Source of the DNA: JAUXEH01 sp965602945
Lineage (GTDB): Bacteria > Acidobacteriota > Aminicenantia > Aminicenantales > Aminicenantaceae
Length of the DNA stretch: 29,310 nucleotides
Direction of reading: 5' to 3'
NCBI GenBank assembly: GCA_965602945.1
Contig: CBFDBC010000016.1
Span: forward strand, 1-29,310
This document shows, piece by piece, positions 23,680 to 29,310 of the stretch; position 1 is the stretch's first letter; every line of letters begins with the position of its first letter. The notes beneath the pieces were generated by a model. It did no database searches, was not told where the DNA came from, and saw only the letters and a list, made by a program, of their open reading frames with translations. Both the position numbers and the translations under genes were made by a program.

Positions 23680-25776
23680 ATGAAAACGTCACACTCAGGC
23701 CGGTTTCTCGCCATCATGTACTGTGCCTTCCTGGTCCTCCTGGCCTGCGCCCCGGCCACAGGCGGCACGAACACGGGTGATCACGCTCAGGCCATCGCGG
23801 CCTTCTCCGCGTATGCGGAAGCACGGATGACACGGGACCATATCCCCGGCCTGTCCATAGGATTCCTGAAGGACGGTTTCACCTGGGCCCGGGGCTTCGG
23901 ATTCTCCGATCTTGAGAACCGGGTTCCCACGCGGCCGGAGAGCGCCTACCGGCTGGCCTCTGTTTCCAAGACCTTCACGGCCGTGGCCGTGATGCAGCTG
24001 ATGGAGCAGGGCAAGATCGACCTGGAGGCCGAGGTGCAGGACTATGTCCCTTCTTTCCCCCGCAAAGAGTGGCCGGTGACCGTACGCCTCCTGCTGGGAC
24101 ACCTGGGCGGGATCAGCCATTATCAGAACTATGATACTGAAGGGCACATCAGGGAACACAAGGGCACGCAGGAGGCGCTGGCCATCTTCCAGGACTTCGA
24201 GCTGGTGGCCGAGCCCGGCACTGAATATCACTATTCCAGCTACGGGTTCAACCTGCTGGCCGCGGTGGTCGAAGCCGCTTCCGGAATGGAGTTCGGGCGC
24301 TTCCTGAGGGAGAACATCTTCCAGCCCCTGGGCATGGAGGACTCCCGCATGGACGACCCCACAGACCTGATCCCCCACCGGGTAAGGGGCTACCGCCTGG
24401 TCGAGAGAGAGATCAAGAACTCCGAGTATGTGGACATCTCCAGCCGCTTCGGGGGCGGGGGAATGCGCTCCACCATCCCGGATCTGCTGAAGTACGCCGG
24501 GGCCGTGGGCGAAGGCAGGCTTCTCAGGCCCGACACCTGGCAGCGGGTGTTTTCCTCCATGGCCACACGCGTGGGCCGGTTGACGGGCTACGGCATGGGC
24601 TGGAACGTCCGGCCCTGGAAGGGCCATTTCCAGGTCAGCCACGGCGGTTCCCAGCCCGAGACCCGGACCTATCTGCTGATCTTCCCCAGGGAAAACTTCG
24701 CCATCGCCGTGGGTGCCAACCTGGAAGGCGCCAACCTCATGCCCTATGTGAGGCGCCTGGCAGAGCTCGTGCTCGATGAAGACCTGGACAGCCGTGCCTA
24801 TCTGCCGGATCCTCTGGAGCAGATCCTCTATGACACCTGCTCCCGGCTGGTTTTCGAGGGTATGAGCCGTTTCGACTTCCTCGGCCAGGCCATGACCGAA
24901 GATGAAAAGGAGCTGGCACAGGCCTTCGGCTATTTCCGGACCAAAGTCGACCCAGATTTCATCCGCACCGATCCTGAGTCGGCTATGGCTGCCGTGGATG
25001 ACGGATTTCATCCCGTAAGCGGCGAGGTTTTCGCCCGTATAGGCTCCCACATGGCAGCCGTGCTCCATCAGGCCGGTGAGGCCGAATCCTGGGCGGGCTA
25101 TCGTGAGAATCCCCTGATGTTCCTGACCGACTACCAGAGTATGGCAAAGCCAGGACGGGCCGTGCCGGAAGCCTTGATGCGGCTGGTCCGGGCCTGGCAG
25201 GAAGACTGGGCCCGGACCTACACAGAGACAGAGCGCCGTCTTGTGATTACTCCCGAATCCGATCTCAAGGCCCTCGGAGAGAGGCTGCGGCCGCTGTTTT
25301 CAAGGGCGCGCATCTTCCCGGATTTCTCGCGGGACCTGAACGATGCCGCGGATTTCTGTATCGAAGCGGAGGAACTGGACAGGAGCCTTCCGATCCTGGG
25401 GTTGAGTGCGGGTCTCTATCCGGGTCAATCCGAAGCGTACCTGGGGATGGCCGTGGTACACACGCGGAAAGGACAGTTCGAGCAGGCCCGGGCAATGTAT
25501 CTCAGGGCACACGCCCTCCAGCCTGTCCCACTGGGGCACTTTGAATACCAGGCCGGACGCCTGAAAGATACAGGAAATGCCGAGGCACTGAAGGCCCTGG
25601 CGGGCATCGCCCTGGAGCTCAACCCGGAGAATGCCCTCCTGCATGCCGAAGTCGGCGAGATGTACCAGGCCATGGGAGATACTGCCAGAGCCGTCGAATT
25701 TTTCCAAAGAGCCCTGGAGCTCGATCCGAAGATCCCAGGCGTTCAGGAAAAACTGAGTGCCATAAAGAAGAAGTGA
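23680..25776 (+). CDS. Lipoprotein serine hydrolase (beta-lactamase/LACTB-like) with C-terminal TPR repeats
   Basis: A 698-aa envelope lipoprotein. The signal peptide ends in the lipobox LLAC with Cys23 as the lipidation site. Residues 35-370 form a class C beta-lactamase-type (PF00144) domain: the catalytic motif S94-V-S-K97, YSSYGFNLL (185-193) as the Tyr-containing second motif, and HGG (in VSHGGSQPE) as the third. The YSS wording and GHLGGISHY resemble LACTB-type peptidases or esterases rather than true beta-lactamases. The last 150 residues are TPR-like (SEAYLGMAVVHTRKGQFEQARAMY; ALLHAEVGEMYQAMGDTARAVEFF), a scaffold for partner binding. A ribosome site AAGGA precedes the ATG. The substrate may be peptidoglycan fragments, D-amino-acid peptides or esters. 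Confidence 0.9.
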   Translation: MKTSHSGRFLAIMYCAFLVLLACAPATGGTNTGDHAQAIAAFSAYAEARMTRDHIPGLSIGFLKDGFTWARGFGFSDLENRVPTRPESAYRLASVSKTFTAVAVMQLMEQGKIDLEAEVQDYVPSFPRKEWPVTVRLLLGHLGGISHYQNYDTEGHIREHKGTQEALAIFQDFELVAEPGTEYHYSSYGFNLLAAVVEAASGMEFGRFLRENIFQPLGMEDSRMDDPTDLIPHRVRGYRLVEREIKNSEYVDISSRFGGGGMRSTIPDLLKYAGAVGEGRLLRPDTWQRVFSSMATRVGRLTGYGMGWNVRPWKGHFQVSHGGSQPETRTYLLIFPRENFAIAVGANLEGANLMPYVRRLAELVLDEDLDSRAYLPDPLEQILYDTCSRLVFEGMSRFDFLGQAMTEDEKELAQAFGYFRTKVDPDFIRTDPESAMAAVDDGFHPVSGEVFARIGSHMAAVLHQAGEAESWAGYRENPLMFLTDYQSMAKPGRAVPEALMRLVRAWQEDWARTYTETERRLVITPESDLKALGERLRPLFSRARIFPDFSRDLNDAADFCIEAEELDRSLPILGLSAGLYPGQSEAYLGMAVVHTRKGQFEQARAMYLRAHALQPVPLGHFEYQAGRLKDTGNAEALKALAGIALELNPENALLHAEVGEMYQAMGDTARAVEFFQRALELDPKIPGVQEKLSAIKKK

Positions 25777-25790
25777 CCCGAAGTCGGGTC
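25775..25790. terminator. Short hairpin between convergent genes
   Basis: GACCCG-AAGT-CGGGTC forms a six-base GC-rich stem with a four-base loop exactly between the stop codons of the hydrolase and TspO genes. It lacks a T-run on either side, so it is a weak terminator candidate only. Confidence 0.25.
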
Positions 25791-25796
25791 CCCGGA

Positions 25797-26276
25797 TCAA
25801 CGATTGAGGAACCAGAAGGACAGATTCAGGGCCGATGCGAACGTCACCCACAACAGGTAAGGGATCATGAGCAGGCCGGCCGCTCGGGAGGCTTTCCAAA
25901 ATTTCAGGATGGTCAGGAGGATCAGGACCCAGAGCAGCTCGATCTCGATGAAAGCGACCAGGAGCCAGTGAAGCCCGAAAAACAGGGGTGTCCAGAGGGC
26001 ATTCAGGACAAGCTGCACTCCGAAAAGATAAACCGCGGAACGGATGGCCGGCTTTTCCCATCCCTGCCGAAAGACAAGGTACACGGCGATCCCCATCAGG
26101 GTGTAGAGCGTGATCCAGGCCGGCCCGAACAGCCAGGAAGGCGGCGTGAACACCGGTTTCTGCAGATAAGAATACCAGGTGGGTATGGCCTTCACGGTGA
26201 AGACCGACCCCAGGAACCCGGCCGCCTGACACACCAGGATCGCCAGGATCAGTCCCCCCACGTTTTTGAGCTTCAT
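25797..26276 (-). CDS. tspO: TspO/MBR family tryptophan-rich sensory protein
   Basis: A 159-aa five-helix membrane protein of the TspO/peripheral benzodiazepine receptor family. Conserved text is visible along its length: WYSYLQKPVFTPPSWLFGPAWITLYTLMGIAVYLV between TM1 and TM2, QLVLNALWTPLFFGLHW around TM3, and PYLLWVTFASALNLSFW in TM5. Bacterial TspO proteins bind or degrade porphyrins and respond to light, oxygen or stress; the exact role here is unknown. The ATG at 26276 has an excellent AAGGAGGCGATCGC site. It is separated from the upstream recA by 99 bases with no clear promoter, so it may be co-transcribed with recA. It converges on the lipoprotein hydrolase gene. Confidence 0.95.
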   Translation of the reverse strand: MKLKNVGGLILAILVCQAAGFLGSVFTVKAIPTWYSYLQKPVFTPPSWLFGPAWITLYTLMGIAVYLVFRQGWEKPAIRSAVYLFGVQLVLNALWTPLFFGLHWLLVAFIEIELLWVLILLTILKFWKASRAAGLLMIPYLLWVTFASALNLSFWFLNR

Positions 26277-26375
26277 GCGATCGCCTCCTTGCGGAAGATC
26301 TCTCCGGAATCCTAGCCAAGCCAGGCAGCAGAGACACGAAACAAATTCAAAGAAGTCAAGTGCCTCAAAAATCCC

Positions 26376-27416
26376 TCATTTAGTTTTTTCCGCCGCCTTT
26401 TCTTCTTTGATAAGGCCGACCTTGGTACGGATCAGATGGTCCAGCTCATCCGCGATCTCCGGGCGCTCCATGAGCAGCTTCTTGACGTTCTCGCGGCCCT
26501 GTCCCAGCCGCTCACCTTTGTAGGAGTACCAGGTCCCGGTCTTTTCCACCAGTTCCGCCTCAAGACCGCAGTCGATGAGGTCGCCTTCCCGGGAGATGCC
26601 TTCCCCGTAGATGATGTCGAACTGGGCGAGCCGGAAGGGCGGGGCCATCTTGTTCTTGACGATCTTGACCTTGACCCGGTTGCCTACGACCCGGTCGCCG
26701 TCTTTAATGGCGGCCACTCGCCGGACGTCGATACGCAGGGACGAGTAGAACTTGAGCGCCCGGCCTCCGGTAGTGGTTTCCGGGTTCCCCAGGAAAAAAC
26801 CGATCTTTTCACGGATCTGGTTGACGAAGATGAAACAGGTCTTGGACCGGGCGACGATGGCTGTGAGCTTGCGCAGGGCCTGGGACATGAGCCTCGCCTG
26901 GAGGCCCATGTGTGCGTCGCCCATCTCCCCCTCCAGCTCCGCCTTGGGGACCAAGGCCGCCACCGAGTCCACCACGATGACATCCACCGCCCCGCTCCGC
27001 ACCAGGACCTCGGCGATCTCCAGCGCCTGTTCCCCGTAATCCGGCTGCGAGATGAGCAGGTTGTCCACGTCCACGCCGATGCTGGCGGCATATTTGGGAT
27101 CCATGGCGTGTTCGGCATCGATAAAGGCCGCCTGCCCACCCAGCTTCTGCGCCTCGGCTATCACATGCACGGCCAGGGTAGTCTTCCCCGTGGCCTCGGG
27201 GCCGAAGATCTCTATGACCCGGCCGCGCGGGAAGCCTCCGATCCCCAGAGCCAGGTCAAAGGCGATCGACCCGGTGGGGATGGCAGGGACCTTATTGGCT
27301 GCGTCCTTCTGCCCCATTCTCATCACGGCGCCCTTGCCGAACTGTTTCTCGATCTGGGAGACGGCGGCATCTATGGCTTTGCCCCGGGAATCGTTTGCAG
27401 CTTCTTTTTCATTCAT
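26376..27416 (-). CDS. recA: Recombinase A
   Basis: A 346-aa homologous recombination and SOS co-protease protein with all RecA hallmarks. The Walker A loop GPEATGKTT lies at 72-80 and the Walker B strand in VIVVDSVAALVP. LEGEMGDAHMGLQARLMSQALRKL is the L1 region, and FVNQIREKIGFFLGNPETTTGGRALKFY is L2 with DNA-binding residues. The length is slightly under E. coli RecA (353 aa), and the C-terminal tail is Lys-rich (EEKAAEKTK) rather than strongly acidic. The start is supported by AGGAAAAC before ATG. The upstream gap of 55 bases shows no recognisable LexA box of the CTGT-N8-ACAG or GAAC-N4-GTTC type. The neighbours are tspO and a fatty-acid dehydrogenase rather than the common recX or alaS. 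Confidence 0.99.
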   Translation of the reverse strand: MNEKEAANDSRGKAIDAAVSQIEKQFGKGAVMRMGQKDAANKVPAIPTGSIAFDLALGIGGFPRGRVIEIFGPEATGKTTLAVHVIAEAQKLGGQAAFIDAEHAMDPKYAASIGVDVDNLLISQPDYGEQALEIAEVLVRSGAVDVIVVDSVAALVPKAELEGEMGDAHMGLQARLMSQALRKLTAIVARSKTCFIFVNQIREKIGFFLGNPETTTGGRALKFYSSLRIDVRRVAAIKDGDRVVGNRVKVKIVKNKMAPPFRLAQFDIIYGEGISREGDLIDCGLEAELVEKTGTWYSYKGERLGQGRENVKKLLMERPEIADELDHLIRTKVGLIKEEKAAEKTK

Positions 27417-27471
27417 GTTTTCCTCACATATTTAATTTCTAGCCGTATACTGAAGAAACCGGGTGTCTCGT

Positions 27472-28323
27472 TTAAGCGCTGTAGTCGTAGAAGCCCTTCC
27501 CGGACTTACGGCCCAGGTAGCCGGCGTCGACCATCTTCCTGAGCAGGGGGCAGGGCCGGTACTTGGGGTCTTTGAAGCCGTCGTGCAGCACCTCGATGAT
27601 GAACAGAACCACGTCCAGCCCGATAAGGTCGGCCAGGGCCAGCGGACCCATGGGATGGTTCATCCCCAGCTTCATCACCTCGTCGATGGCTTCGACGGTC
27701 CCCACCCCTTCCATCAGGGCAAAGACGGCCTCGTTGATCATGGGGATGAGGATCCGGTTGGCGATAAAACCCGGATAATCGTTGGCCTCCACCGGGACCT
27801 TGCCCATCTTCTCGGCCAGGCCCTCGACAACATCGTAGGTCTCCTGGGAAGTTGCGATCCCCTTGATCAGCTCCACTAGCTTCATGAGCGGTACAGGATT
27901 CATGAAGTGCATTCCCATGAACCTCTCCGGCCGTCCGGTCAACGCGGCCAGGCGGGTGATAGAGATGGAGGAGGTATTGGACCCGATGATCACCCCGGCC
28001 GGCAGTATCCGGTCGAGCTTCACGAGGACGTCCTTCTTCACATCCAAGCTCTCGAACACCGCTTCCACGACAAAATCCACCGCCCCACAGTCTTCCAGGT
28101 TGGTGGTGGACGTGATCCGGCCCAGTATGGCGTCTTTGTCCTCACTCAGGCGTCCCTTTTCCTGAAGCTTGCTGAGGCTCTTGTCCATGATCTTGAGCGA
28201 ACGCTGCAGCATGGCTTCGTCCACGTCATTGAGGATCACATCAAATCCGGAGGCGGCAGCCACCTGGGCGATCCCGGTTCCCATGGTTCCAGCACCGATA
28301 ACGGCTATCTTTTTGATTTCCAT
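27472..28323 (-). CDS. hbd: 3-hydroxybutyryl-CoA dehydrogenase
   Basis: A 283-aa NAD(P)-dependent L-3-hydroxyacyl-CoA dehydrogenase that interconverts acetoacetyl-CoA and 3-hydroxybutyryl-CoA. IAVIGAGTMGTGIAQ (6-20) is the Rossmann nucleotide-binding loop. Ser118 or Ser119 (SNTSSISIT), His139 (GMHFMNPVPLMKLVE) and Glu151 make up the catalytic set together with an Asn in ANRILIP. LGRKSGKGFYDY closes the C-terminal dimerisation domain. The size matches stand-alone butyrate-type Hbd rather than fused FadB. It follows the thiolase gene after 13 bases with AGGAGAGGA before ATG, so the two are an operon catalysing consecutive steps, in either beta-oxidation or a butyrate/hydroxybutyrate direction. 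Confidence 0.97.
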   Translation of the reverse strand: MEIKKIAVIGAGTMGTGIAQVAAASGFDVILNDVDEAMLQRSLKIMDKSLSKLQEKGRLSEDKDAILGRITSTTNLEDCGAVDFVVEAVFESLDVKKDVLVKLDRILPAGVIIGSNTSSISITRLAALTGRPERFMGMHFMNPVPLMKLVELIKGIATSQETYDVVEGLAEKMGKVPVEANDYPGFIANRILIPMINEAVFALMEGVGTVEAIDEVMKLGMNHPMGPLALADLIGLDVVLFIIEVLHDGFKDPKYRPCPLLRKMVDAGYLGRKSGKGFYDYSA

Positions 28324-28336
28324 GTTCGTTCCTCTC

Positions 28337-29310
28337 CTAGACGATCTCGACGGCCAAAGCGATGGCGTCCCCGCCTCCCAGGCAGAGGGCCGCTATGCCC
28401 TTGCTCAGGCCGCGGTGTTTCAAGGCATAGATCAGCGTGATCAGGATACGTGCTCCCGTGGCTCCTATGGGGTGTCCCAGGGCGACGGCCCCGCCATGCA
28501 CATTGACCTTTTCCCTGTCCAGGCCGAGTTCCCGCACAAGGACCACCATCTGGCTGGAAAACGCCTCGTTGATCTCGAAAAGATCCACATCCACTGTGTC
28601 CCAGCCCACCTTACCCAGCAGCTTCTCGATGGCGCCCTTGGGGGCATACATCACCATCTTGGGCTCCAGGGCATTGGCGGCACTGCCCAGGATCCGGGCC
28701 AGGGGTTTCAGGCCCTTCTCCTTGACCGCGTCCGCGGAAGCTACCACCACGGCCGATCCTCCGTCATTAAGAGAAGACGCGTTTCCGGCCGTGACTGTCC
28801 CATCCTTCTTGAACACAGGGCGCAGACGGGCCAGCTTCTCGACCGAAGCATCCCCGCGCGGCCCTTCGTCATCCGCAAACACGATAGGATCGCCCTTCCT
28901 CTGGGGGACCTCGACCGGTTCGATCTCTTCCTTGAGATAGCCCTTTTCGATGGCGTGCCGGGCCTTCTGGTGGCTGCTCACGGCATAGGCATCCTGCTCC
29001 TCCCGGGTGGCGCCGAATTTTTCGGCGATGACCTCTCCGGTGATGCCCATGTGCTGGCCGTCGAAGGCGCACCACAGCCCATCATGGATCATGGCGTCCT
29101 TCAGGGTGATGTCGCCCATCTTGATACCTTCCCGGGCGCCCCACATGAGGCGGGGGGCCTGGCTCATGCTCTCCATGCCGCCGGCCACCACGATCTCACG
29201 CTCCTCGAGCCAGATTCCCTGGGCTGCCAGCTCCACGGCCTTAAGGGCGGATCCGCAGACTTTGTTCACGGCAAAGCTGTTGACGGTGTAAGGGATCCCG
29301 CCCTTGACCA
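28337..29310 (-). CDS. Acetyl-CoA acetyltransferase (thiolase), 5' end outside window
   Basis: The C-terminal 323 or so residues of a thiolase that condenses two acetyl-CoA molecules, or cleaves acetoacetyl-CoA. The frame is open to the right edge: FAVNKVCGSALKA carries the nucleophilic Cys that is acylated, NEAFSSQ and GGAVALGHPIGATGARI carry the Asn/His activators, and CLGGGDAIAL carries the second Cys. Thiolases are about 390 aa, so roughly 70 N-terminal residues are missing. The internal GTG at 29269 is not a true start, since the reading frame and family similarity continue upstream of it. The gene is directly followed by 3-hydroxybutyryl-CoA dehydrogenase. Confidence 0.96.
   Translation of the reverse strand, partial: VKGGIPYTVNSFAVNKVCGSALKAVELAAQGIWLEEREIVVAGGMESMSQAPRLMWGAREGIKMGDITLKDAMIHDGLWCAFDGQHMGITGEVIAEKFGATREEQDAYAVSSHQKARHAIEKGYLKEEIEPVEVPQRKGDPIVFADDEGPRGDASVEKLARLRPVFKKDGTVTAGNASSLNDGGSAVVVASADAVKEKGLKPLARILGSAANALEPKMVMYAPKGAIEKLLGKVGWDTVDVDLFEINEAFSSQMVVLVRELGLDREKVNVHGGAVALGHPIGATGARILITLIYALKHRGLSKGIAALCLGGGDAIALAVEIV

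Noticed and set aside
25300..26337. 345-aa minus-strand ORF across the hydrolase 3' end and tspO
   Set aside because: It overlaps two well-supported genes on both strands and reads as Arg/Pro-rich noise.
27417..27471. LexA/SOS box upstream of recA
   Set aside because: Looked for CTGT-N8-ACAG and GAAC-N4-GTTC patterns; none seen.
26436..27542. 368-aa plus-strand ORF opposite recA
   Set aside because: Shadow of recA caused by GC-biased codons; no family signature or ribosome site.
1..29310. CRISPR arrays, tRNA/rRNA genes, transposase or phage genes
   Set aside because: Scanned for regularly spaced repeats, conserved RNA motifs and transposase-like products; nothing supported.

Overview
The window is 29.3 kb of dense, GC-rich bacterial chromosome with 27 protein-coding genes, two of them cut by the window edges, and short intergenic gaps. 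No rRNA, tRNA, CRISPR array, intact transposon or phage gene was seen. The outer-membrane beta-barrel, the LolA-like protein and the many twin-arginine (Tat) signals indicate a Gram-negative-type (diderm) envelope. The mix of a mitochondrial/spd-type EF-G, a large lone FtsX/MacB-type permease, Tat-exported sulfatase and Gfo/Idh/MocA enzymes, and a KaiC/RecA-like 'cytoplasmic protein' ATPase fits Acidobacteriota (perhaps the Aminicenantes group) or a neighbouring deltaproteobacterial lineage. That placement is inference from gene content and is not secure.

Layout. (1) 1-4.3 kb, minus strand: the N-terminus of a small membrane protein, a 107-bp imperfect palindrome, a secreted M55 D-aminopeptidase, two overlapping flavodoxin-fold reductases, an alpha/beta hydrolase and a COG3503-type membrane acyltransferase. 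(2) 4.4-4.9 kb, plus strand: a SAM methyltransferase, divergent from the preceding block. (3) 5-8.1 kb, minus: a 61-aa conserved-looking protein, EF-G and a RecA/KaiC-fold ATPase. (4) 8.1-16 kb, minus: an apparent operon TetR - LolA-like protein - beta-barrel - MMPL/RND transporter, driven by a strong promoter with an 18-bp operator palindrome at the start of transcription. An FtsX-type permease follows, separated by a stem-loop. (5) 16.2-18.5 kb, plus: a Tat-exported xylose-isomerase-like (hydroxypyruvate-isomerase-like) protein and a Tat-exported Gfo/Idh/MocA oxidoreductase. (6) 18.5-22.2 kb, minus: a Tat sulfatase, then an operon of DEDDh exonuclease, Tat TIGR04076 protein and Tat aldo/keto reductase. 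(7) 22.2-25.8 kb, plus: an NhaC-type antiporter and a lipoprotein serine hydrolase with C-terminal TPRs. (8) 25.8-29.3 kb, minus: TspO, RecA, 3-hydroxyacyl-CoA dehydrogenase and a truncated thiolase.

How the genes work together. The TetR-LolA-barrel-MMPL block looks like a self-regulated envelope lipid or hydrophobe transport unit. The five Tat-targeted enzymes between 16.2 and 21.6 kb look like periplasmic processing of a sulfated or modified sugar, although they lie on two strands and in at least three transcription units. Thiolase and hydroxyacyl-CoA dehydrogenase are consecutive steps of acetoacetyl-CoA/3-hydroxybutyryl-CoA metabolism. Several promoters with near-consensus boxes can be read directly. 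One of them, TTGACA-18-TATAAT at 20026-20055, has no gene behind it and is the best candidate for an unannotated RNA. I did not find a clearly novel defence or mobile system.
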